Source: an uncultured bacterium (lineage in GTDB: Bacteria > Pseudomonadota > Gammaproteobacteria > Burkholderiales > Burkholderiaceae_F). Taken from it: 32,663 nucleotides of DNA. The stretch is from the NCBI GenBank assembly GCA_905215795.1, contig CAJMRV010000003.1:1-32663 (forward strand), in the 5' to 3' direction. Positions 14,424 to 21,648 of this stretch are shown piece after piece (positions within the stretch are counted from its first letter, which is position 1; each line of letters starts with the position of its first letter). The notes below the pieces were generated by a model. It did no database searches and was not told where the DNA came from. It saw only the letters and a program-made list of their open reading frames with translations. Made by a program: the position numbers and the translations under genes.

Positions 14424-17030
14424 ATGGGTAAGAAGACAGAGATCAAGGGTGCGGCATCGCTTTTCGACGGACTCGAGGACGAGGACGCCGACAAGGTGGT
14501 CGACACGGAAGCCGGAGTCGACGCCGCAATTGATGCGGCCGACGTGGCCGATGTGGCCGACGCGGCTGATGTGGACGATGCGGCCGATGCCGCCCAAGAC
14601 GCCGACGTCGAAGAGGCGGAGGATTCCGCCGCCGACGAGGATGAAGACGTCGATGAAGGCGCCGTCGGGACGATCGGCTCGATCATGGAGGGCTCCGTCG
14701 AGAGCGACGGCGCCCTGACGCTCGCCCGCTACGCGAGCCGCGCCTATCTCGAGTACGCCATGAGCGTGGTCAAGAGCCGCGCCCTTCCGGAAGTCTCCGA
14801 CGGGCAGAAGCCCGTGCAGCGCCGCATCCTCTTTGATATGGCGCGTGCCGGCCTCAAGGCCCCCGCCAAGCCGATCAAGTGCGCCCGCGTGGTGGGTTCG
14901 GTCCTGGGCTTTTACCATCCGCACGGCGACCAGAGCGTCTACGACGCGCTCGTCAGGATGGCCCAGAAGTTCTCCCTGAGGTATCCGCTCATCCACGGTG
15001 AAGGCAACTTCGGCAGCCGCGACGGCGACCGCCAGGCCGCCATGCGTTACACGGAGACGCGCCTCACGCCCTTCGCCGAACTCCTCCTCGACGAGATCGA
15101 CCAGGGGGCGATCGACTACACGCCCAACTACGACGGCACGAACAAGGAGCCGGTGGTGCTCCCCGCGAAGCTCCCGATGGTGCTTTTGAACGGCGCCTCC
15201 GGCATCGCCGTGGGCATGGCCACCGAGATCCCCTCGCACAACCTCAACGAGGTGGCCGCCGCCTGCGAACTCCTCATCAACAAGCCCGAGGCGACGCTCG
15301 ACGAAGTCATGGAGGTCTTGAAAGGTCCGGACTTCCCGTGCGGCGCCCAGATCACGAGCCCGGTCCCGGCGATCCGCGAGATCTACCGCACGGGCCGCGG
15401 CAAGCTGCGCGTGCGCGCCCGCTATCACTTCGAGGAGCTCCAGCGCGGCCAGTGGCAGCTCGTCGTCGACGAACTGCCGCCCGATTCCTCCGCGGCGCTT
15501 GTTTTGAACCAGATCGAACAGATCACGAACCCCAAGACGCGAGGCGCCAAGAAGACGCTGAGCGCCAAGCAGCAGCAGGCCAAGAGCGCCATGCTCTCGA
15601 TCCTCGACCGCGTCCGTGACGAGTCCGACAAGGACACCGCCATGCGCCTCGTCTTCGAACCCAAGACGAGCCGCATCGACCGGCGCGAATTCCTCGACAC
15701 GCTCCTCGCGCAGACCGCGCTCGAGTCGAACGTGTCGGTGAACATGGTGATGCTGGGTCTGGACGGCAAGCCCGCCCAGAAGAACCTCCTCTCGATCCTC
15801 AACGAATGGATCCGCTTCCGCACCGAGTGCGTGCGCCGCCGCACGAAGACGCGCCTGGACGCCGTCCTCGACCGCCTGCACGTCCTCGAAGGACGCATGA
15901 TCGCGCTCCTCAACCTGGACCGCGTCATCGCGATCATCCGCAACGAGGACGAGCCCAAGGCCCGCCTGATCGAGGAGTTCAAGCTCACCGACCGCCAGGC
16001 CGAGGACATCCTCGAGATCCGCCTGCGCCAGCTCGCCCGCATGGCCTCCCTCGCGCTCGAACGCGAGGCCAACGAGCTCGACAAGGAGCGCGAGGGCCTC
16101 GAGAAGGTGCTCGGCAACGAACACGTCCTCAAGCGCCTCGTCGTCAAGGAGATCCGCGAGTGCGCCAAGAAGTTCGGCGACGAGCGCCGCACGCTCATCC
16201 AGGAGGCCGAAGAGGCCGTCCTCGAGCAGAAGGTGCCCGACGAACCCGTCACCGTGATCCTCTCCAAGAAGGGCTTCATCCGCACCCGTTCCGGCCACGA
16301 CTACGACAGCGCCAACGCGGGCTTCAAGATGGGCGACGAGCTCGACCGCGACTTCGAGTGCCGCACCGTCGACGACATGACGTTCGTCGCCGGGGACGGC
16401 CGCACCTACACCGTGAAGGTGGCCGACCTCCCGGGCGGCCGCGGCGACGGCCTCCCGCTCTCGAGCTTCATCGACGTGGCGGCGAGCGAGGACTTCCCCG
16501 CCGTGCTGATCGGTTCGGACGACGACGAGGTGGCCCTCGCGACCACCGACGGCTACGGCTACACCGCCAAGCTCAAGGACCTCAAGAGTTCCACGCGCGT
16601 CGGCAAGCAGCACGTCCGCCTCAACGAGGGCGCCCGCGTCCTCGGGGCCGTCGTGCGCCGTCCCGGTCAGAACCGCTTCGCGGTCCTCTCCAAGGACAAG
16701 CGCTTCCTCATCTTCCAGGCCGACGAGCTCCGTGAGCTCAAGAACGGCGGCCTGGGCGTCGTGCTGATCAAGCTCGACGACGGCGACGCCCTCGTGGGCT
16801 TCACCTACGCCGGCGAGGAAGGCGTGAGGATCCACGGCCACAACCGCAACAAGGCCGCCAAGGACGTCCTCGTGCGTCCGGCGCGCTACGCCGACTTCGA
16901 GGGGCGCCGCGCCAACAAGGGCCGCGTCCTCAAGGTCACCTGGAACGTCGAGGCCCTCGCGGCCGTCGTCACCGAGGCGGACGCCGAAGGCGCGGGCGAC
17001 CTCGACGACGAAAGTCCGACGCTCCTCTGA
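14424..17030 (+). CDS. parC: DNA topoisomerase IV subunit A with acidic N-terminal extension
   Basis: ParC cuts and rejoins DNA with ParE. After an unusual N-terminal part, the winged-helix/breakage domain begins at about residue 92 (TLARYASRAYLEYAMSVVKS). The catalytic tyrosine is Tyr209 (AAMRYTETRL), corresponding to Tyr120 of E. coli. The tower and coiled-coil gate and a beta-pinwheel C-terminal domain (from about 610) follow. At 868 residues it exceeds E. coli ParC (752), mostly through the N-terminus. Residues 15-79 contain 30 Asp/Glu and one Lys, with triplets such as AAD and VAD encoded by near-repeats around 14536-14600. The QRDR reads GDQSVYD, with Gln170 where E. coli has Ser80. GGAAG lies a few bases before the ATG. 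It is co-directional with parE; no clear terminator follows. Confidence 0.95.
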   Translation: MGKKTEIKGAASLFDGLEDEDADKVVDTEAGVDAAIDAADVADVADAADVDDAADAAQDADVEEAEDSAADEDEDVDEGAVGTIGSIMEGSVESDGALTLARYASRAYLEYAMSVVKSRALPEVSDGQKPVQRRILFDMARAGLKAPAKPIKCARVVGSVLGFYHPHGDQSVYDALVRMAQKFSLRYPLIHGEGNFGSRDGDRQAAMRYTETRLTPFAELLLDEIDQGAIDYTPNYDGTNKEPVVLPAKLPMVLLNGASGIAVGMATEIPSHNLNEVAAACELLINKPEATLDEVMEVLKGPDFPCGAQITSPVPAIREIYRTGRGKLRVRARYHFEELQRGQWQLVVDELPPDSSAALVLNQIEQITNPKTRGAKKTLSAKQQQAKSAMLSILDRVRDESDKDTAMRLVFEPKTSRIDRREFLDTLLAQTALESNVSVNMVMLGLDGKPAQKNLLSILNEWIRFRTECVRRRTKTRLDAVLDRLHVLEGRMIALLNLDRVIAIIRNEDEPKARLIEEFKLTDRQAEDILEIRLRQLARMASLALEREANELDKEREGLEKVLGNEHVLKRLVVKEIRECAKKFGDERRTLIQEAEEAVLEQKVPDEPVTVILSKKGFIRTRSGHDYDSANAGFKMGDELDRDFECRTVDDMTFVAGDGRTYTVKVADLPGGRGDGLPLSSFIDVAASEDFPAVLIGSDDDEVALATTDGYGYTAKLKDLKSSTRVGKQHVRLNEGARVLGAVVRRPGQNRFAVLSKDKRFLIFQADELRELKNGGLGVVLIKLDDGDALVGFTYAGEEGVRIHGHNRNKAAKDVLVRPARYADFEGRRANKGRVLKVTWNVEALAAVVTEADAEGAGDLDDESPTLL
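14536..14600 (+). repeat. imperfect 9-nt repeat run inside parC coding for AAD/VAD triplets
   Basis: Units such as GCCGACGTG, GCCGATGTG and GCCGACGCG follow one another in frame, giving a tandem [A/V]-A-D peptide. Such units can expand or contract by replication slippage without breaking the frame. Confidence 0.65.
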
Positions 17031-17059
17031 GCGTGGGCTCCCCCTCCAGGGGCGCGGGG

Positions 17060-17089
17060 ATGACAGGACACGTCCTCCCCGCTTAAACT
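17060..17089 (+). promoter_or_regulatory. weak candidate promoter of the histidine kinase gene
   Basis: ATGACA (17060-17065) and TAAACT (17084-17089) are 18 bases apart, about 100 bases before the kinase start. The match is poor, and transcription from parC is an alternative. Confidence 0.25.
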
Positions 17090-17189
17090 CGTGGGTGGGT
17101 CCCGTGCGCCTTTGCGGCTCCGGGGCCGTCCCCGCGTGGGACACCGAACGGACTCCAGGCTCATGGAAAAAGGAAGGCAGACTCCACTT

Positions 17190-19070
17190 ATGCAATGCTT
17201 CAAACGTCTATCGACGCGTCTTCTGCTGCTCACGCTCCTCTGGGTGAGCTTCATCTCCTGCATGGTGGGCTACACGATGTGGCTCAACTGGGAGCTCGAG
17301 GCGAGCGCCGCCTCCACGCAGCTCATCTCGGACATCCGCTACCACGCCTTCCGGGCGGCCCAGTTCACGCAGAAGAACTACCCCTACATCGCCTTCACCC
17401 AGGAGGTCTCCCACATCAACCAGAAGCTCCGCGAGCTCGACGAGGGGGACCCCTGGAGGCCGCTCTCCGTGCCGAAGACCGAGGGCGTGCAGAAGCCCCT
17501 CGTCTCGATGTACCACTACTGGGGCGACGTCCTCTCCCCGAAGTTGAAGCTCGCCCGTGAGGAAAGCGAGAGCACGCCGCTCACCGAACTGAACGTCTTC
17601 GCCGAGAAGCTCTCCAACGTCAACGACCAGATCGACGTCTACCGGCAGAACTACCGCTGGCAGCTCCGCTACATCCAGATCACCCTGATCATCCTCGCCT
17701 TCGTGAGTCTGGGAGCAATCATGTTCCTGCTCGTGAGCTGGGTGATCAACCCGCTCGGACGGGTCGGACGCGCCATCCAGCTCCTCTCCGCGGGGGACCT
17801 CAACGTGCGCATCCAGTCCCCGGGCGAGGACGAAATCGGCGAGATCGCCGTGGGCCTCAACCGCATGGCCGAGCGCCTCAAGGACCTCTACGTCAACCTC
17901 GAGCAGAAGGTCGCCGAGAAGACGGCGAGCGTCGAGGAGAAGAACTCGCACCTCGCGCAGCTCTACGAGATGATCTCGTACCTCGCCCAGCAGCGTTCCC
18001 AGGACGACATCATCGAGGGGTTCACCTCGAGGATCATGCGCCACGCGCAGGCCGACGCCTGCGGCGTGTGGACCTTCACCGGCCAGGACAAGCAGCTCTT
18101 CCTCTCGACCGTGCTCGGCGTCGAGGAGGACGCCGAGAAGCTCATGGCCCAGCTCGACGCCACCAATCCGATGGTCTCCCGCTCGCTCACCAAGGGGATC
18201 CCCCTGAGCGTCGAACTCGAGGAAATGGACGCCGCCCTCGCGCGCGCCCTCATCTCGGAAGGGTTCAAGACGGGCTACGTCTTCCCGATCCGCTGCGCGA
18301 CGGGCGAGATCGGCGCCTTCATGCTCCTCTTCAAGCTCAATCCCGAACTCACCACGCAGACGGTGCGCCTCCTCGAGAGCTTCGCCGTGCACCTGGGCGT
18401 GGCGATCGAGAACGCCAACCTGATCGAGCGCGACCGCCAGTTCGCCGTCGTCCAGGAGCGCCAGCTCCTCGCGCAGGGCCTCCACGACTCGATCGCCCAG
18501 GCGCTCTCCTTCCTCAACCTGCAGGTCCAGTTCCTCGACGACGCGATCAAGAACGACGACAAGGCGCTGCGCGACGAATCCCTCTCGGCGATCCGCACGG
18601 GCGTGCAGGACTGCTACGAGGATGTGCGTGAACTCCTCCTCAACTTCCGCGAGCGCGTTCACAAGACGGGGTTCGTCAACGGCGTGAAGACCCTGATCGA
18701 CCGCTTCGAGGCGCAGTCCCACGTCAACGCGAGGTTGGTCGTCACCGGGAACGGTCCCGAACTCACGCCCAACCAGAAGCTCCAGACGATCTTCATCATC
18801 CAGGAGGCCCTCTCGAACGTGCGCAAGCACGCCCAGGCCTCCAACACGATCGTGTGCATCCACAACGACGAGGACCTCGTCGTCACGGTCGAGGACGACG
18901 GCGTGGGGATCGACCCCAAGCTCGTCGAGGAGAGGAAGGGCCAGCACGTGGGCCTCTCGATCATGTCCGAGCGCGCCGCCCGCATCGGGGCGACCGTCGA
19001 GGTCGAGAACGGCGACGACTGCGGCACCCGCGTGATCCTCACGCTCAAGGCCGACGCACGCCGCCAGTGA
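17190..19070 (+). CDS. NarX-like membrane sensor histidine kinase (HisKA_3 type), orphan
   Basis: A two-component sensor that would phosphorylate a NarL/LuxR-type regulator. In order: TM1 at about 9-29; a short periplasmic sensor of about 130 residues; TM2 at about 161-186; a HAMP linker (NPLGRVGRAIQLLSAGDLNVRI...); a coiled coil; a GAF-like domain (about 270-415); the HisKA_3 phosphoacceptor His432 in GLHDSIAQALSFL; and a HATPase with ALSNVRKHAQASN and VEDDGVGID. The sensor resembles NarX/NarQ in layout, but the nitrate P-box is poorly conserved (SDIRYHAFRAAQF). The start is ATG 17190, with AGGAAGG 12 bases upstream; an in-frame ATG at 17163 would add nine residues. No response regulator is nearby. 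Confidence 0.87.
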   Translation: MQCFKRLSTRLLLLTLLWVSFISCMVGYTMWLNWELEASAASTQLISDIRYHAFRAAQFTQKNYPYIAFTQEVSHINQKLRELDEGDPWRPLSVPKTEGVQKPLVSMYHYWGDVLSPKLKLAREESESTPLTELNVFAEKLSNVNDQIDVYRQNYRWQLRYIQITLIILAFVSLGAIMFLLVSWVINPLGRVGRAIQLLSAGDLNVRIQSPGEDEIGEIAVGLNRMAERLKDLYVNLEQKVAEKTASVEEKNSHLAQLYEMISYLAQQRSQDDIIEGFTSRIMRHAQADACGVWTFTGQDKQLFLSTVLGVEEDAEKLMAQLDATNPMVSRSLTKGIPLSVELEEMDAALARALISEGFKTGYVFPIRCATGEIGAFMLLFKLNPELTTQTVRLLESFAVHLGVAIENANLIERDRQFAVVQERQLLAQGLHDSIAQALSFLNLQVQFLDDAIKNDDKALRDESLSAIRTGVQDCYEDVRELLLNFRERVHKTGFVNGVKTLIDRFEAQSHVNARLVVTGNGPELTPNQKLQTIFIIQEALSNVRKHAQASNTIVCIHNDEDLVVTVEDDGVGIDPKLVEERKGQHVGLSIMSERAARIGATVEVENGDDCGTRVILTLKADARRQ

Positions 19071-19117
19071 TTCCGAAGGAGCGCCCCCGGCGGGGCCTCC
19101 GATGAAAACAAAAGAAG

Positions 19118-19151
19118 ACGGGCTCCGGAACGATGGTTCCGGAGCCCGTTT
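19118..19151. terminator. bidirectional terminator between histidine kinase and aminotransferase
   Basis: A perfect 14-bp stem ending in CCGGAAC-GATG-GTTCCGG. The plus side is followed by TT only. The minus side continues CTTCTTTTGTTTTC, so it best serves the minus-strand aminotransferase while also stopping the kinase transcript. Confidence 0.75.
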
Positions 19152-19210
19152 GTCCACGGGCGCCTCCGAAGGGGGACGGCGCGGCGCCCGGCGGCGGCGA
19201 CCAGGGCGGA

Positions 19211-20443
19211 TCAGCCCTCGTCGATCATGGCCTTCAGGGCTTTCGCGACGGATTCGACCCCGCGGATGATGCGTTCCTCCGGGACGGTCACGAAGGAGAA
19301 GCGGGCGTGGTTCTTCTCCTTTTCACAGGCGTAGAAGTGTTCGCCCGGGACGAAGCCCACGGGCACGTCGGAGGCGAGCACGCGTCGCAGGAGCTTCTCG
19401 GCGTCGATCCCCTCGGGGAGGTTGAGCCAGATGAACATGCCGCCCGTGGGGTGCGTCCAGGAGACGCCGGGGTGGCGCGGCATGAAGCGCTCGAGCGCCT
19501 CGAGCATCACGCCCGCCTTGTGCTTGTAGATGTTCCTCACGAAGGGGAGGTGTTCCTTGAGCAGTCCGCTCCTCATCACCTCGGCCACGATCATCTGCGT
19601 GAACGTGCTCGAGTGGAGGTCCATCGAGGTCTTGAGCGCGGTGAGCGAGCGGATCACGTGTTCGGGGGCGATCACGTATCCGAGGCGCAGGCCCGGGGCG
19701 AGGATCTTGCTCATGGTCCCCAAGGTGATCGTGCGTTCGCGGGCGTAGCCGCGCATCGACATGGCGGGGGCCTCCCCGTAGAAGAGCTCGCCGTAGGGAT
19801 TGTCCTCGAGGAGCCAGAGGTCGAGCTCGCGCGCCTTGCGGGCGAGCGCCTCGCGGCGGCCCTCGTCGATCGTGAGCCCCGTGGGGTTCTGGAAGGTGGG
19901 CATGACGTAGGCGAACTTGGCGCCGCGGCATTCCTCCCCCATCTGTTCCGGGACGAGCCCGTGCTCGTCGGCGGGAAGCGAGAGGATTTCAGGGTGGGAG
20001 AGACGGAACGCGTCGAGCGCGCCCAGATAGGTCGGGCACTCCACGAGGATGCGGTCGCCCGGTTCGACGAGCGCGCGGCACACGAGGTCGAGGGCCTGCT
20101 GCGAGCCCGAGACGACGAGCACCTCTTCGGGGCGCGTTTCGACGCCCCGCGTGGATTCGAACTTCGCGATCTCCTCGCGGAGTTCCGGGATGCCCTGGGC
20201 GCCCGAGTACTGGAGCGCCCTGGCGGAGGCGGTTTCAAGGACGCGGTCGCAGGCGGCTTCAATCGCCTTGTAGGGGAACCCGTCGGGCGAGGGGAGGCCG
20301 CCCCCGAAGCTGATCACTTCGGGCCGTGCCGCCAATGCCAGCAGCTCTGCGACGGCTCCGAGCGGTCTGGGTGCGCCGATGGTGCTCCAGGACGGGGACG
20401 GTGTGGATGAATGGCATGGGCATTGGCGGTCTTGGGTTGTCAT
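19211..20443 (-). CDS. PLP-dependent aminotransferase of the LysN / 2-aminoadipate / MocR type (fold type I)
   Basis: Fold-type-I aminotransferases exchange amino groups between amino acids and 2-oxo acids. The 410-residue product shows the SFGGGLPSPDGFP entry and the ALQYSGAQGIPELRE region. The cofactor site is formed by VSGSQQALDL, PTFQNPTG (Asn186), EDNPYGEL (Asp214, Tyr217) and Schiff-base Lys246 in TMSKILAPGLRLGY. It resembles Thermus LysN over its full length. It has no GntR-type DNA-binding domain, so it is an enzyme and not a MocR regulator. Substrate cannot be fixed: 2-aminoadipate, branched-chain or aromatic amino acids are all possible. GGAAG precedes the ATG by 6 bases. It stands alone between a terminator and the long upstream gap. 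Confidence 0.88.
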   Translation of the reverse strand: MTTQDRQCPCHSSTPSPSWSTIGAPRPLGAVAELLALAARPEVISFGGGLPSPDGFPYKAIEAACDRVLETASARALQYSGAQGIPELREEIAKFESTRGVETRPEEVLVVSGSQQALDLVCRALVEPGDRILVECPTYLGALDAFRLSHPEILSLPADEHGLVPEQMGEECRGAKFAYVMPTFQNPTGLTIDEGRREALARKARELDLWLLEDNPYGELFYGEAPAMSMRGYARERTITLGTMSKILAPGLRLGYVIAPEHVIRSLTALKTSMDLHSSTFTQMIVAEVMRSGLLKEHLPFVRNIYKHKAGVMLEALERFMPRHPGVSWTHPTGGMFIWLNLPEGIDAEKLLRRVLASDVPVGFVPGEHFYACEKEKNHARFSFVTVPEERIIRGVESVAKALKAMIDEG

Positions 20444-20590
20444 GATGGCTTCCGTTTGATGGTCCCGGGGCCGCCTCCGGAGGTCCCGGAAGGCGCACGC
20501 GGGGATGGTCTACTCCCGACCGTCCGGGCGGCTCCCCGGGGCGGGAACGTGTCTTTGAAAACCCCTGCAGGGACGATGGGCTTCATTTCC

Positions 20591-20623
20591 ATTCTAAGCA
20601 TGCGCATTTTCACGGAGCATGCG
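20591..20623 (-). promoter_or_regulatory. aminotransferase promoter with paired AGCATGCG repeats
   Basis: On the minus strand TAGAAT (20596-20591) would be the -10, giving a leader of about 140 bases. Two copies of AGCATGCG (20597-20604 and 20616-20623), 19 bases apart and each with a palindromic GCATGC core, occupy the spacer and -35 position, suggesting a dimeric regulator site. Confidence 0.35.
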
Positions 20624-21561
20624 AAAAGGGCGCACCACGGGAATCCGTCTTTTTAAAAGGGGTTTTCTGTCCCGAAGTCATTTTCGATAGGGAATACCTG
20701 CTAAGTGGGGGTGAGTAGGCGGGCACGAAGGACGTCGTACGGGAACCTGGAAAGGGGCTCTGAGTTGGTCGCGCGGAGGGGTTTCAAGGGGGATTTCCGA
20801 CGTCGATGGAGCGGTCGGGCGGAGAGGCGTTGGCGGCTCCTCGACAGGGGTTCGCCGGTCGGTTTCCACCGTGAGCCTCGGAGATGGAATTGAGCGGGAC
20901 GGGGGCACCCTCGACGGGGATTTTTCTGGTGGAGGCGGAGGTCCTCCAGGGGCTGTTCCGTGGTGGTCCATGAAACGTTCGTCGGGGGAACGGATGGGAC
21001 GTCCCGAACGTGGGGCGTGGGAACGATAGGCTTGATGGGATTTCTTGAAAATGCCGTCGGATCAATGGGTTTCAAAGCGTTTGTTCGACAAACGGTTGGT
21101 TCCGTGTCGAGGGCTTCCTTAGGGATTCATCGCGGATTCGTCGTTTTTGGAGGAGGAAAAAGGGGGTGCCAACCTGTTTCTTGAGGGCGTTCGGACGGGG
21201 GCGTCCTGGCTTTCCGAGCACTCCTGTTGGATCGCGACGGAGGGGCTCGGAGACCTTTTTCAGGGACGTTTTCCGTCTGTCATGTGGGTACGTCGACGGA
21301 CGTAATCGAAGTCGCCGGGTCGATGATTCTTTCGGAGGAGGTGGGACTTTCCCTGAGGAACGCCCGGTGGGAAAAGGGCGGGGGAGGGAGGAGCGGATTC
21401 CGACGCCGGAGAGCGCTTCCGAGCGCATGCCTACGGCGGTGCCGAGTCGGGCGGAATCGTCTTGTTCCTTAGGGGCTCAACAGTCTGCGCTTTGAAGGAA
21501 CCGTTTATTTTCGATGATTTTCATTTTCTCGGTCAATTAGGGAAAGCCTTATGAGTAGAAT

Positions 21562-21602
21562 ACTGACCCCGAGGTAAGTTCCTGTTAAACTGACCCCAAG
21601 GT
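21562..21602 (+). repeat. two tandem ACTGACCCC(G/A)AGGT repeats upstream of the flavin reductase
   Basis: Copies at 21562-21575 and 21589-21602 match at 13 of 14 bases and are 27 bases apart, ending 47 bases before the reductase ATG. They could be a regulator's tandem site. They also resemble the TGACCCC-type repeated ends that I recall from IS21-family elements, so an insertion-sequence end remnant is possible. Confidence 0.6.
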
Positions 21603-21648
21603 CGGATTGAGTAAGCCGACCGGACATACCCAACCAGGAGGAAATCTA

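Larger units (their letters stand above)
20444..21648. other. 1.2-kb region without a recognisable gene; G-rich plus strand
   Basis: The region contains the aminotransferase promoter (near 20590-20623), a strongly G-skewed block (about 20690-21480) and tandem ACTGACCCC repeats before the reductase gene. In 20701-20820 I count about 55 G against 22 C. Open frames on both strands are short, overlap one another, lack ribosome sites and give Pro/Arg/Ser-rich sequences with no family likeness. A perfect inverted repeat CGTTTGT-TCG-ACAAACG lies at 21078-21094. I cannot say what it does: decayed genes, a structured RNA or an acquired fragment are all open. Confidence 0.6.

Noticed and set aside
12364..17030. 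gyrB/gyrA instead of parE/parC
   Set aside because: The B subunit has the short ParE length, the two genes are adjacent, and the A subunit C-terminal domain aligns better with ParC.
14043..17195. 1050-codon open frame antisense to parC
   Set aside because: Shadow of a high-GC gene: the sense strand encodes complete ParC, and the antisense product is Val/Asp/Glu/Leu-rich low complexity without motifs.
19211..20443. MocR-type regulator
   Set aside because: The aminotransferase domain resembles MocR, but there is no N-terminal GntR helix-turn-helix.
20701..21428. Two consecutive minus-strand frames of 124 and 118 codons in the G-skewed block
   Set aside because: No ribosome site, Pro/Arg/Ser-rich, competing frames of similar size, no recognisable domain. 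Kept only as part of the unexplained region.
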